Below the pieces are notes generated by a model that was not told the origin of the DNA, made no database searches, and worked only from the letters and a program-made list of their open reading frames with translations. From positions 62,001 to 126,000 of the forward strand of contig CAWHNO010000005.1 of assembly GCA_963830725.1 (NCBI GenBank): 64,000 nt of DNA. Reading direction: 5' to 3'. Of the stretch, positions 45,331-54,777 are shown one piece after another; position 1 is the first letter of the stretch; every line of letters begins with the position of its first letter. The position numbers were made by a program, and so were the translations under genes. The DNA comes from DASSUW01 sp963830725. Lineage in GTDB: Bacteria > Actinomycetota > Thermoleophilia > Solirubrobacterales > Solirubrobacteraceae.

Positions 45331-45350
45331 TGTAGAGAATAACTTCTACA
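45331..45350. promoter_or_regulatory. inverted repeat in divergent promoter region
   Basis: TGTAGA-N8-TCTACA lies in the 86 bp between the divergent SRPBCC and epimerase-type starts. It is a candidate operator for the photolyase operon. Confidence 0.45.
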
Positions 45351-45369
45351 AGCTGTTACGCTTCCGAAA

Positions 45370-46287
45370 ATGCGAGTCGTGGTCAGCGGAGCGACAGGGA
45401 CGATCGGGCGCGCCGTGGTCGGCGCGCTGTACGAGCGTGGCGACACGGTCGTGGCGCTGACGCGCGACGAGCGCCGGGCGCGTGAGTCGCTGCCCCGCGG
45501 GGTCGTCGCGATGCGGTGGGCCGAGCCGACGGACCAGCCGCCACCACGCGCAGCGCTCGCCGGGGCCGACGCCGTGCTCCACCTGCTCGGCGAGCCGATC
45601 GACCAGCGCTGGACCACCGACGCGAAGCGCCGGATCCGCAGCTCGCGTGTGCTGAGCACGAACCGGCTGGTGACGGCGCTGCTCGAGCTCGACGACGAGG
45701 AGCGGCCGGCGGCGCTGGTGGCGCAGTCGGCCACCGGCTTCTATGGCGACGGCGACGGGCCGCTCGACGAGCAGGCGCCGGCCGGCGACGGCTTCCTCGC
45801 CGATCTCGTCGTCGACTGGGAGCGCGAGGCGCAGCGGGCCGCGGCGCGAATGCGTGTCGTGTACATGCGCACGGGCGTGGTGCTGTCGCCGCGCGGCGGC
45901 GCGCTGACCCGCATGCTGCCGTTCTTCCGGCTCGGCGTCGGCGGCCCGGTGGCGGGCGGCGGCCAGTACGTCCCGTGGGTGCACCTCGACGACGTGGTGG
46001 GCGCGCTGCTCCGGTGCCTGGACGATGACCGGGTCGCCGGACCGATCAACGTGACCGCGCCCGCCCCCGTGACCAACGCCGAGCTCTCGCGAGCGCTCGG
46101 GCGCGTGCTCAAACGGCCGGCGGTACTGCCGGTGCCCGCGCTCGCGCTGCGGCTGCTGTACGGCGAGATGTCACAGGTCGTCACGGAGAGCAAGCGAGTC
46201 GTGCCCGGCCGCCTGCAGGCGCTCGGCTACCGGTTCCGCCACGCCGATCTCGAGCCTGCGCTGCGCGACGCGCTCGCCCGCGGATGA
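45370..46287 (+). CDS. TIGR01777-type NAD(P)-dependent epimerase-like protein
   Basis: A 305-aa extended short-chain dehydrogenase fold. VVVSGATGTIGRAVVGAL at the start binds the nucleotide. HLLGEPIDQRWTTDAKRRI, SATGFYGD and VPWVHLDDVVGA are characteristic of the YfcH/TIGR01777 family. It overlaps the next SRPBCC gene by 4 bp and leads the operon that ends in photolyase. Confidence 0.92.
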   Translation: MRVVVSGATGTIGRAVVGALYERGDTVVALTRDERRARESLPRGVVAMRWAEPTDQPPPRAALAGADAVLHLLGEPIDQRWTTDAKRRIRSSRVLSTNRLVTALLELDDEERPAALVAQSATGFYGDGDGPLDEQAPAGDGFLADLVVDWEREAQRAAARMRVVYMRTGVVLSPRGGALTRMLPFFRLGVGGPVAGGGQYVPWVHLDDVVGALLRCLDDDRVAGPINVTAPAPVTNAELSRALGRVLKRPAVLPVPALALRLLYGEMSQVVTESKRVVPGRLQALGYRFRHADLEPALRDALARG

Positions 46288-46736
46288 GCGAGCACGTGCT
46301 CGAGCGCGAGCAGCTGGTGGCGGCGCCGCCTGAGAAGGTGTTCGCGTTCTTCGCGCTGGCCCGCAACCTCGAGCGCTTGACGCCGCCGTGGCTGCGCTTC
46401 GCGGTGCTGTCCCCGGAGCCGATCGAGATGGCCCCGGGGACGCTGATCAAGTACCGGCTGCGCCTGCACGGCCTTCCGCTGCGCTGGACCTCGCGGATCG
46501 AGGAGTGGGAACCCGGCCGGGCGTTCGTCGACCGCCAGCTGAGCGGGCCGTACCGGCTGTGGGAGCACCGCCACGACTTCTCCGGCCTCGACGGCGGGAC
46601 GGTGGTCCGCGATCGCGTGCGCTACGCGCTGCCGCTCGGCCCGTTGGGCAACCTCGCGCACGCGGCGTTCGTCCGCCGCGACCTCGAGCGGATCTTCGAC
46701 TTCAGGCGCGAGGCAGTGCGCCGCGAGCTCGGATGA
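46284..46736 (+). CDS. SRPBCC ligand-binding protein
   Basis: A 150-aa CoxG-like START-fold protein. LEREQLVAAPPEKVFAFFAL, IKYRLRLHGLPLRWTSRIEE, and GTVVRDRVRYALPLGPLGN with a C-terminal helix. The TIGR01777-SRPBCC-photolyase order is recurrent in light-response clusters. ATGA overlap with the photolyase gene. Confidence 0.9.
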   Translation: MSEHVLEREQLVAAPPEKVFAFFALARNLERLTPPWLRFAVLSPEPIEMAPGTLIKYRLRLHGLPLRWTSRIEEWEPGRAFVDRQLSGPYRLWEHRHDFSGLDGGTVVRDRVRYALPLGPLGNLAHAAFVRRDLERIFDFRREAVRRELG

Positions 46737-48133
46737 CCGCGCTCGTCTGGTTCACGCGCGACCTGCGCGTGCACGACCACCCGGCGCTGACCGCTGCCCT
46801 CGAGGCGCACGAGCGCGTCGTCCCGGTGTTCTGCCTCGACGATCGCCTGCTGCGCGGCCGCCATGAGTCGGGACCGCGGACCGCGTTCCTGCTCGAGTGT
46901 CTCGGCGACCTCCGCGACTCCCTGCGCGAGCGCGGCGGCGAGCTGGTGATCAGGCGCGAGTCACCGGAGCTAGCCCTCGCCGAGCTCGCGGGCCGGACCG
47001 GCGCCACCGAGGTGTTCTGCAGCGCCGACTCCGGCCCGTTCGCTCGCGCGCGCGCCGGGCGAGTGCGGGAGGAGCTCGCGGCCGCCGGGGCGGGGCTGCG
47101 GGCAAAGCCGGGCCTGCATGCTGTCGACGACCTCGGCCGGCTGCGCACGGCAGCGGGCGATCCGTACCGCGTGTTCTCCCCGTTCCACCGCGCCTGGGCG
47201 CAGGCGCCGCGGCGCGAGGTGCTGCCGGCGCCCGCCGCGATGCCGCCGCTGCCGGCGGACGTCCGCAGCGGGCGCGTGCCCTCGCTCGCCGCGCTCGGCC
47301 TCGAGGCCGACGTCGACGACCCGCCCCGGGGCGGTGAGGGCCCCGGCCGCTTGCGGCTCGAGCGCTTCCTCGAAGCGCCGGTGCGCGCCTACGCCGACGC
47401 GAACGACCTGCCGGGGGTCGACGGCACGTCGCGCCTGTCGCCGTACCTGCACTTCGGGTGCCTCTCGGTGCGCGAGATGGAGATGCGGCTGCCGCGCGGC
47501 AAGGGCGCCGACGCGTTCCGCCGTCAGCTGTGCTGGCGCGACTTCCATCACCACGTGCTCCTGCACCACCCGGGCAACGCCCGCGAGGAGCTCCAGCCCC
47601 GCTATCGCGGCATGGAGTGGAGCGATGACGAGGAGCGGTTCGCGGCATGGTGCGGGGGCCGCACCGGCTACCCGCTCGTGGACGCCGGGATGCGGCAGCT
47701 GCTGCGCGAGGGCTGGATGCACAACCGCGTGAGGCTCGTGGTGGGCTCGTTCCTCACGAAGAACCTCGCGATCGACTGGCGTGCCGGCGAGCGCTGGTTC
47801 ATGCGCCGGCTGGTCGACGGCGACGAAGCCAACAACAATGGCAACTGGCAGTGGATCGCGTCGGTCGGCACCGACCCGCAGCCGGCCTACCGCAGGATCT
47901 ACAACCCGACGCGCCACCAGCAGCGCTTCGATCCGGACGGCGAGTACGTCCGCCGCTATGTGGCCGAGCTGCGCGACGTGCCGGGCGAGTTCCTCGCCGA
48001 GCCGTGGCGGATGCCCGCGGCCGTGCAGCGCGAAAGCGGCTGCGTGATCGGCCGCGACTATCCGGAGCCGATCGTCGACCACGCCGAGGCCCGGCGCGCG
48101 GCGCTCGCCCGCTACGGCGCCGCCACCAGGTAG
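46733..48133 (+). CDS. phr: deoxyribodipyrimidine photolyase / cryptochrome family
   Basis: A 466-aa flavoprotein repairing UV-induced pyrimidine dimers with light. The N-terminal antenna-binding Rossmann domain begins LVWFTRDLRVHDHPAL. The C-terminal FAD domain has SRLSPYLHFGCLS, CWRDFHHHVLLHHP, GYPLVDAGMRQL and the near-invariant DGDEANNNGNWQWIASVGTD. It is of the class I/III type. It ends 22 bp inside the convergent MerR-DICT gene. Confidence 0.96.
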   Translation: MTALVWFTRDLRVHDHPALTAALEAHERVVPVFCLDDRLLRGRHESGPRTAFLLECLGDLRDSLRERGGELVIRRESPELALAELAGRTGATEVFCSADSGPFARARAGRVREELAAAGAGLRAKPGLHAVDDLGRLRTAAGDPYRVFSPFHRAWAQAPRREVLPAPAAMPPLPADVRSGRVPSLAALGLEADVDDPPRGGEGPGRLRLERFLEAPVRAYADANDLPGVDGTSRLSPYLHFGCLSVREMEMRLPRGKGADAFRRQLCWRDFHHHVLLHHPGNAREELQPRYRGMEWSDDEERFAAWCGGRTGYPLVDAGMRQLLREGWMHNRVRLVVGSFLTKNLAIDWRAGERWFMRRLVDGDEANNNGNWQWIASVGTDPQPAYRRIYNPTRHQQRFDPDGEYVRRYVAELRDVPGEFLAEPWRMPAAVQRESGCVIGRDYPEPIVDHAEARRAALARYGAATR

Positions 48134-48954
48134 GCGATGGTGCGGTTCATCAGCGCCATCACGTTCGCGATGTCGGCCGGCGACGCGGCGGGCCCGTCCT
48201 CGAGCCGTCGGGCGCGCGTACGGATCAGCTCCGGGTCGACCCGGGCCGCCAGCTCGGCCGCGCGCGCGGCCACGCGGCGGACGGCGGACGGCTCGACCGT
48301 CCATACCGTCTCGAACCGGCGTGCCGCATCGGGGACGGCGGCGTCGGCGGTCTGCTCCCACGCCGTGAGCGCGACGCTGAGCCGCTCGCCGTCGCAGATC
48401 AGCGCCCACTCGCGACCCAGCGGCGCGTCGGCGGGGAGCGGCAGCTCGCACACCCCGCGGGCGCGCACCCGCGGGCGCTCGAAGTCGGCCAGCGCGATCG
48501 CCAGCTCGGCGGTCCGCGCGAGCTCGCGCCAGCGCCGCTCGGAGGCGCGGAAGAAGCGCTCGCGCTGGAAGGCGGCGAACAGCAGCGGGCGGTCGGCGCG
48601 CGCGCGGATCTCGTCCTCGATCGCGCGCGAGAGGGCGATCAGCGCACGTTTTGGCAGGACCTGGGGCGGGAGCGCCGGCTGTGCGCGCCGGAGCGTCGCG
48701 AACAGCGACGAATCGCCTTCGACCGGCGTGCTGCTGACGCGGTCGATCGCCGCCTGCAGCGACAGCCCGCGGGCGCGCTCGGCGAGCACCCGCTCGATCG
48801 CCTCGCAGTCGGACGGCGAGTAGCGGCGATGCCCGCTCGGGAGGCGAGTCGGCGCCGGGAAGCCATGCCGTGTCTCCCACATCCGCAGCGTCGCCGGCGG
48901 CACCCCCGTGCGGCCGGCGACCTCACGGATCGTAAGGGTCGCCGTCTCGCTCAC
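48112..48954 (-). CDS. MerR-family regulator with DICT sensory domain
   Basis: A 280-aa protein. The N-terminal MerR HTH (TIREVAGRTGVPPATLRMWE, then GHRRYSPSDCEAIERV) lies at about 7-70. A DICT-like domain (LPKRALIALSRAIEDEIRAR, FRASERRWRELARTAELAIA) is at about 105-170. DICT domains occur in light- and redox-linked regulators. GTG at 48954 overlaps the stop of the ECF sigma gene (GTGA), so the pair is co-expressed. Confidence 0.87.
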   Translation of the reverse strand: MSETATLTIREVAGRTGVPPATLRMWETRHGFPAPTRLPSGHRRYSPSDCEAIERVLAERARGLSLQAAIDRVSSTPVEGDSSLFATLRRAQPALPPQVLPKRALIALSRAIEDEIRARADRPLLFAAFQRERFFRASERRWRELARTAELAIALADFERPRVRARGVCELPLPADAPLGREWALICDGERLSVALTAWEQTADAAVPDAARRFETVWTVEPSAVRRVAARAAELAARVDPELIRTRARRLEDGPAASPADIANVMALMNRTIAYLVAAP

Positions 48955-49483
48955 GCCGCGGCGCTCGCCCGTGTGCGCGCCCGGTCCAGGCCGATCCGGA
49001 CGCGGCTCTTGGCCGTCCCCAGTGGGACGCCGGTGCTGCGTGCGATCTCGCCCGCGCTCATGCCGAGCCCGGTCAGCACGACGGCATCGCGCTGCTCGGG
49101 CGGCAGCGTCGCGACCGCGGCGAGCACGCGGCGCGCGCCGTCGCGCCTGATCACCGGCTCCTCGCAGCTCTCCCCCGCGTGCGCGCCGAAGCGCAGCTCG
49201 CGGCCGGCGCGCCGACCGCGGCACGTCGGCTGATGGTGGAGCGCAGGCGGTCGACCGCGCGGCTGCGGGTTAGCATTAGCACGAACGTGCGCAGCGTTCC
49301 ACGTCGGGGATCGTATGCAGCCGGCCGCCGCCACAGCTGCAGGAACACGTCCTGCACCACATCCTCCGCGGCCGGCTCGTCGCCGAGCACGGACTGTGCG
49401 ACGCGCAGTGCGAGAGGCTGCAGTTGGACGTACGCGTCCCGGAATCCGATGTCGCCGCCGAGACGTGCTTCCATCTTCCACAC
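48951..49483 (-). CDS. ECF sigma factor, one frameshift
   Basis: Region 2 (FRDAYVQLQPLALRVAQSVL, PAAEDVVQDVFLQLWRRP, LMLTRSRAVDRLRS) is in one frame. After a shift near 49210 region 4 continues LPPEQRDAVVLTGLGMSAGE and STGVPLGTAKSRVRIGLDRA. Rejoined it is about 176 aa. Pairing of an ECF factor with a MerR regulator beside carotenoid genes recalls the LitR/LitS light-response pair of Streptomyces. Start GTG at 49483 or ATG at 49474. Confidence 0.88.
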
Positions 49484-49498
49484 CTTATCGAAGATAAG
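49484..49498. promoter_or_regulatory. palindrome in the divergent sigma/glycosyltransferase promoter
   Basis: CTTATC-GAA-GATAAG, a perfect 6-bp inverted repeat immediately before the sigma start and 10 bp before the glycosyltransferase start. Candidate operator for the MerR-DICT protein. Confidence 0.45.
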
Positions 49499-49507
49499 TC
49501 AAACATT

Positions 49508-50612
49508 GTGTTGAGAAGCGCTGCGGGCATCGGTCAGGTCCTCGCCGCGGGGACCGTCGCCGCGCGGCTGGCGCGCGGCCGCCGCCGGCGGCCTCCGCTC
49601 GCCCCGAGCGCCGGGGGGCTGCGGCCGGCGTCAGCGTGGTGATCCCGGCGCGCGACGAGGCGGACCGCATCGCTCCCTGCCTCGAGCCGCTCGCCGGCGA
49701 TCCCGACGTCCGCGAGGTGATCGTGGTGGACGACTGCTCGAGTGACGGGACCGCGGAGGTCGCACGCGCGCACGGGGCGCACGTGGTGGCCGGGCGCGAG
49801 CTTCCCGACGGCTGGGTCGGCAAGCCGTGGGCGCTCCAACAGGGCCTCGAGGCGGCCCGCGGCGAGATCGTCCTCGCCCGGACGCGGACACTCGCCCGCG
49901 CCCGGGGCTCGCGGGTGCCATGGCCGCGGCGCTGGCGGACGCCGAGCTCGTCACCGCGGGGTGCAGGTTCGTGTGCGACACGCCGGGCGAGCGGTGGCTG
50001 CACCCGGCGATGCTCGCCACGCTGGTGTACCGGTTCGGCCCGGCCGATGCCGACGCCCGGACCCCGCCGGCGCGCGTGCTCGCGAACGGCCAGTGCACGG
50101 CGGTGCGCCGCCGCGCCCTGATCGCCGCCGGCGGCTATGCGCCCGCAGCGGGCAACATGACCGACGACGCGGCGCTCGCCCTGGCGCTCGCGCGCCGCGG
50201 GTGGCGTGTCGTGTTCCGCGACGGGCGCGCGCTCGTGGACGTCGACATGCATGACTCCGGCGCCGCGGTGTGGCGCGAGTGGGGGCGATCGCTGGCGATG
50301 CCGGACGCCACGCCCGCACGCTGGCAGGCGGCGGACCTGGCGGTGATCTGGCTTGCGCTCGGCATCCCCATGCTGCGGGTCGCCGCCCTACGCGGCCGCC
50401 TGCTGGACCGGCTGCTGCTGGCCGTGCGCTGGGCGCTGCTCGTGGCGCTGGCGCCGGCCTACGCGCGCCGCGGTGTGCCGTTCTGGCTCTCTCCGCTGGC
50501 GGACCCGGCCGTGGCGGTGCGCTTCACCTGGTCCGCGCTGCGTCCGACGCGCCGCTGGCGCGGCCGGACCTACGCGACCGCATCCGATCGATCGCGAACA
50601 GGAGGCCGATGA
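49508..50612 (+). CDS. family 2 glycosyltransferase (CrtQ-like), two frameshifts
   Basis: VLRSAAGIGQVLAAGTVAAR (membrane-type start) shifts near 49640 to SVVIPARDEADRIAPCLEPL and VREVIVVDDCSSDGTAEVAR. It shifts again near 49885 to DTRPRPGLAGAMAAALADAE, MLATLVYRFGPAD, LANGQCTAVRR and C-terminal membrane helices. Rejoined it is about 365 aa, matching actinobacterial glycosyltransferases found with carotenoid genes. The 3' end overlaps the convergent plsY. Confidence 0.82.
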
Positions 50613-51113
50613 AGGCCATCAGCCAGCCGGTGGCGATCACCCGCTCGACCGGGTCGAACGCCAGCTGGAAGACCGGGAAGCCGAACACCGCCGCGCGCGC
50701 GCCCCAGGCGAACGAGGTGGCGCCGGAGACGACCGCGCAGGCGACGGCCGCGACGAGCGCCGCCGGCGGCGACAGGGCGATCGCCCCGCCGACGAAGGAA
50801 TCACCGACTTGCCGCCGCGAAAGCCGGCGAACACCGGCAGCGCGTGCCCGACCATCGCGCCCGCGACGCCGGCCCATGCGCTCCAGAAGCCGCCCAGCGC
50901 CCACCCCGCGAGCCCGGCCAGCAGGCCCTTGAGGCCGTCGCCGACGAACGCCGGCGCGGCGCGCCGGCCGCCGAGCTGCTCGAGCGCGTTCCAGGCGCCC
51001 GGGTTGCGGTCCCCAGTGGTGTACAGATCGACGCCGTGGCAGCGCGCCACGATCGCCGAGACGGGTACCGAGCCGAGCAGATAGCCGATCACGCCCGCCA
51101 CGACGTATTCCAT
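50524..51113 (-). CDS. plsY: glycerol-3-phosphate acyltransferase PlsY, one frameshift
   Basis: MEYVVAGVIGYLLGSVPVSA, GDRNPGAWNALEQLGGRRA and VGHALPVFAGFRGGKSV are the PlsY motifs (GS-x3-PSxxxxR-like, GSGNxGxTN-like and GKGVA-like). After a shift near 50808 the membrane helices continue GGAIALSPPAALVAAVACAV and FQLAFDPVERVIATGWLM. It would acylate glycerol-3-phosphate with acyl-phosphate. The motif residues differ from the usual GSGNxGATN, so it may be a divergent paralogue. Confidence 0.8.
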
Positions 51114-51115
51114 AC

Positions 51116-51804
51116 GTGCCGCTCGCCTCCTTTCACCTGACCCGCTACCGGCGCGCGACCGCGCCCGAGGGGCTCTCCCGCATGGGCCTCGACCGTCCCG
51201 CGCTCGCGCGCACCCCGGGCTCGAATTCTGGCCGCTGCTGGGCACCGGCCGCGGCCGCTCGATGACCCTGTCGGCCGACCTGCGGCGCTGGGCGCTGTTC
51301 GCGGTGTGGGAAGACGAGGCGGCGCTCGACGCGTTCGTGGCCGAGTCGCCGGTCACCGAGCGCTGGCGGCGCCTCGGCGCCGAGTCGTGGAGCGTGCGGC
51401 TCGAGCCTGTCCGCTCGCACGGCGGCTGGGGCGGGCGCAACCCGGTTCCCGCGGTCTCCGGCGGCGACGCCGCCGGACCGGTGGCGATCCTTACCCGCGC
51501 GACGATCCGGCCGCGACGGCTCGTCGCCTTCTACCGGTCGATCGCGCCGCCGGCGATCGACCTCGCCGGACGGCCGGGGCTGCTGGCGTCGATCGGGATC
51601 GGCGAGTGGCCGGTCGCGCGGCAGGCGACCTTCTCGCTCTGGCGCTCGCTCGAGGACGCGCGCGAGTTCGCCTACCGGCGCCCCGAGCACCGCGAGGTCG
51701 TGCGGCGCACCCGCGCCGAGCGATGGTATTCGGAGGAGCTGTTCGCGCGCTTTCGCCCGTTCGCCTCCGAGGGCACCTGGGACGGCCGCGATCCGCTCGC
51801 GTGA
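51116..51804 (+). CDS. spheroidene monooxygenase-like (CrtA) protein, one frameshift
   Basis: From GTG at 51116, PLASFHLTRYRRATAPEGLS and GLDRPALARTPG are in one frame. After a shift near 51218 the protein runs LEFWPLLGTGRGRSMTL, DLRRWALFAVWEDEAALDAF to FRPFASEGTWDGRDPLA. It resembles the CrtA family of carotenoid ketolases/monooxygenases (about 228 aa). Three bases separate it from the divergent plsY start. Confidence 0.75.
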
Positions 51805-51806
51805 GG

Positions 51807-53206
51807 TCACGCCGGCCCGATCTCCTTCGCCACGGTGGCGGCACCGAGCGCCACCAGGGGCAGGCCGCCCCCGGGGTGGACGGTCCCGCCGACCAGCCAG
51901 CCGCCGCGCACGCCTACAAGCGCGTTGCCGGTGCGTCGCAGCGGCGACAGCCGGCCGTGCGGCGCCGCTCCGTAGATGGCGCCTGCGGGCGCGCCGGTCT
52001 CGCGGTCGAGGTCGCCCGGCGTGCGGCGGGCGCGCGCCTCGATCCGGTCGCGGACCCCGAGCCGGTCGATCAGCCGCTCCTCGTATCCCTCCCAGTCGGC
52101 GCCGTCGCCGATCGCGGGTGCGTTGACGAGGACGAACCAGGCCTCACGGCCGGCCGGAGCGTCGGCGGGATCGGTGGCCACGGGGGCGCCGACGTAGACG
52201 GTCGGGTCGGCGGCGGGCCGGCGACGGGCGAAGATGTCGTCGAACTCGGCGTCGTAGTCGGACGGGAACATGATCGAGTGGTGGACGAGCCCGGGGGTCC
52301 TGCGCCGTAGGCCGAGGAGCAGCGCGAGCCCGGATAGCGATGGCCGGGCCGGCGGGTCCCGCAGTCCGAGCAGCGACGGGTCGGCGTTGACCACCACCGC
52401 GTCGGCGGCGACGGCGCCCGCCCCGGTCGCGACTCCGCATGCCCGGCCGTGCGAGAGGAGCACCCGCTCGACCGGCGTGCGAAGGCGCAGCTCGCCTCCG
52501 AGCGCCTCGAGCCGGCGCACCAGCGCACGCACGAGCTCGTGCACACCCCCGCGCGGGTGCCAGGCCCCGAACGCGTGCTCGGCGTAGCCGGCCAGCGCGA
52601 GGACGGCAGGAGCGCGGCGGGGTCGCCGCCCGCGTAGGTGGCGAAGCGCTCGATGATCATGCGCAGTCGCGGATCGCGTGCGTGGGCGCGGGCGCGGCCG
52701 CGGAGCGTCGACCACGGCCGCACGCGGAGCAGGTCGCGGGGGTCGGGTCGCGGCTCGCCGGCGCGTGGCCGCCGCGGCGGCCAGGGCGGCGGGCCGGCGA
52801 GCACCGGCACCGCGGCGCGCCACATCGCCGCGCAGGTTCCGAGGAAGCGCGTCCAGTCGGCGCCCGCTCCTGGCGACCAGGCCTCGAGCGCCTCCTGCGC
52901 GGCCGGCAGGTCGGCCGACAGCTCGACCGTGCTGCCGTCCGCGAACCCGTAGCGCGTCACCGGCTCGACGCGCAGCAGCTCGAGCTCGTCCTCGAGCGGC
53001 GCTCCGGTGGCCGCGAACAGATCGCGGAACACCCACGGCATCGTCACCAGCGAGGGGCCGGCGTCCCACGCGAAATCGCCGGCGACGACCCGGCCGCACT
53101 TGCCGCCGGGCGCCGAGGCGCGCTCGAGCACGGTCACGCGGTGGCCGGCGCGCGCGAGCCGCACCGCCACCCCCAGGCCGCCGACCCCGACCACCGCAAT
53201 CCTCAC
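51807..53206 (-). CDS. crtI: phytoene desaturase-family (CrtI) oxidoreductase, one frameshift
   Basis: RIAVVGVGGLGVAVRLARAG (FAD/NAD Rossmann), ASAPGGKCGRVVAGDFAWDAG and GPSLVTMPWVFRDLF mark CrtI-type desaturases. Near 52605 the frame shifts and it continues ALAGYAEHAFGAWHPRGGVH, VNADPSLLGLRDPP, and the C-terminal GWLVGGTVHPGGGLPLVALG. About 465 aa rejoined. One Gly of the usual GxGxxG reads VGVGGLG. It is coupled to the upstream cruF-like gene by 4-bp overlap. Confidence 0.88.
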
Positions 53207-53913
53207 GACCGCCGCACCACCGCCGGGACCACGAACACGCCCATGGCGGCGCCCCCGGCGGCGGCGACGACCGGGCGTCGCCAGATGACCGCGTTCGCGA
53301 GCGTCTCGCCCGCCCACGTCCACGCATAGAGCGCCACGGCGCCCCCGCCGTCAGCCGGGTAGTCGCCATCGAGCGCCGACCACGCCGCGAAGATCGCCAG
53401 CGAGGTCACCAGCCAGCCGGCGAAGTTCGACAAGGGCACGCCCTCGTAGGCCCCTCCCGCCGGCCAGCTCCAGTAGCGCTCGCGCACCATGCGGGGGTCC
53501 AGGAACACGTCCCAGGCGGTCAGGGCGCCGGCCGCGAGCGGCACGCGCGCCGCTCGCCTGCGCGCCAGCCTTCCGGCGACGACCCAGGCCGGGCGCGCCA
53601 TCAGGCCCAAGCCGCCGCCGCGAGCACCGGCACGCCGGCCACCCGCGGCCCGAGCCCGCCCGAGTACCGGTAGCGGCCGAAGAGCCGTCCGGACCGCACG
53701 CCGATCAGCTCGGCCGCGATGCCGATGCCGCCGGCGGCGGCGAGCGGACGGATCCCGCGCCGCCATCCGCGGGCCTGCGCCGCCTCCGCCATGGTGGTCG
53801 CGAGCATCAGCAGCACCACCGCGCGCGTCGCGAGCGGGCTGCGCCGGGGGCGCCGAGCCATAGGCGACCTGCGCGGCGACCAGCGCCGCGAACAATCCCC
53901 GGAACGCCGTCAC
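53203..53913 (-). CDS. carotenoid biosynthesis membrane protein (CruF/DUF422-like), two frameshifts
   Basis: MTAFRGLFAALVAAQVAYGS shifts to VVLLMLATTMAEAAQARGW and GVRSGRLFGRYRYSGGLGPR, then back near 53605 to ARPAWVVAGRLARRRAARVP, LTAWDVFLDPRMVRERYW and EGVPLSNFAGWLVT. The last three are characteristic of the CruF/DUF422 carotenoid hydratase-like family. About 237 aa, seven or so helices. It probably hydrates an acyclic carotenoid end group. Confidence 0.8.
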   Translation of the reverse strand: MTAFRGLFAALVAAQVAYGSAPPAQPARDARGGAADARDHHGGGGAGPRMAARDPSARRRRRHRHRGRADRRAVRTALRPLPVLGRARAAGGRRAGARGGGLGLMARPAWVVAGRLARRRAARVPLAAGALTAWDVFLDPRMVRERYWSWPAGGAYEGVPLSNFAGWLVTSLAIFAAWSALDGDYPADGGGAVALYAWTWAGETLANAVIWRRPVVAAAGGAAMGVFVVPAVVRRS

Positions 53914-53972
53914 CGGCGACCTCGGCCGATGCGTTTAATACATGCGGGGGTGCCGCCTCGTAGAGAGGGTGA

Positions 53973-54776
53973 ATGGCTTCCGGCCACTTCAACGACACGT
54001 CGCCGCTGCGCGAGCTGGTGGGCCACCGCCTGAGCGGCCTCGCGGGCCCGCGAGCGCTGCTGATGATGGCCGCCCATCCGGTGGCGTTCGCCGGCTTCTT
54101 CGCTCATACGGGCGCGCTCTCCGATCCCTACGCGCGGCTGGAGCGCACCGCCCGTGTCATGGACGCGATCGCCTTCGGCACCCGCGCGGAGGCCGACCGG
54201 CTGACACGGCGCGTCCGCGCGATCCATCGGCGGGTGCGCGGGACCCTGGACGAGCCGGCCGGCCGCTTCCCGACCGGTACCCCCTACCGTGCCGACGATC
54301 CCGAGCTGCTCCTGTGGATCCTGGCCGCGATCGCGGACTCCGGGATGCTGGTCTACGGCAAGTACGTGCGAAGACTCGACCGCGCCGCCCGCGAGGGGCT
54401 GTGGAGCGACTACCGCGTCGTCGGGCGCCTGTTCGGGCTCGACGACCGTGACATGCCGGCGACGGTCGGGGACTTCGACGCCTATATGGCCGGCGTGCGC
54501 CGCAGCGGCGACCTGTTCGTCACCGCGCCTGCGCGTGAGCTGGCGATCGAGATCGTGCTGCATCCTCCCGTGCCTATCCACCTACGTCCGCTGGTCGAGC
54601 TGGTCAACCAGATCACGGTCGGTCTCCTGCCGTCCGAGATCCGCCGCATGTACGGGTTCTCGTGGGACCCGCTCCGATCGCTGGCGCTCCACGGCGGGGC
54701 CGAGTACGTCAAGCGCGTGCTCGTGCCGGTGCTCCCCCGGCGCCTCGCGCGACTTCCGCACGCTCGCGCCGCCTAG
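53973..54776 (+). CDS. oxygenase MpaB-family (DUF2236) protein
   Basis: A 267-aa, mostly helical protein. The family blocks GPRALLMMAAHPVAFAGFF near residue 25, YARLERTARVMDAIAFGTRA and GLLPSEIRRMYGFSWDPLRS are present. The MpaB/latex-clearing-protein group includes heme oxygenases; whether this copy binds heme is not known. It is convergent with the crtI-crtB scar. Confidence 0.88.
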   Translation: MASGHFNDTSPLRELVGHRLSGLAGPRALLMMAAHPVAFAGFFAHTGALSDPYARLERTARVMDAIAFGTRAEADRLTRRVRAIHRRVRGTLDEPAGRFPTGTPYRADDPELLLWILAAIADSGMLVYGKYVRRLDRAAREGLWSDYRVVGRLFGLDDRDMPATVGDFDAYMAGVRRSGDLFVTAPARELAIEIVLHPPVPIHLRPLVELVNQITVGLLPSEIRRMYGFSWDPLRSLALHGGAEYVKRVLVPVLPRRLARLPHARAA

Positions 54777-54777
54777 C

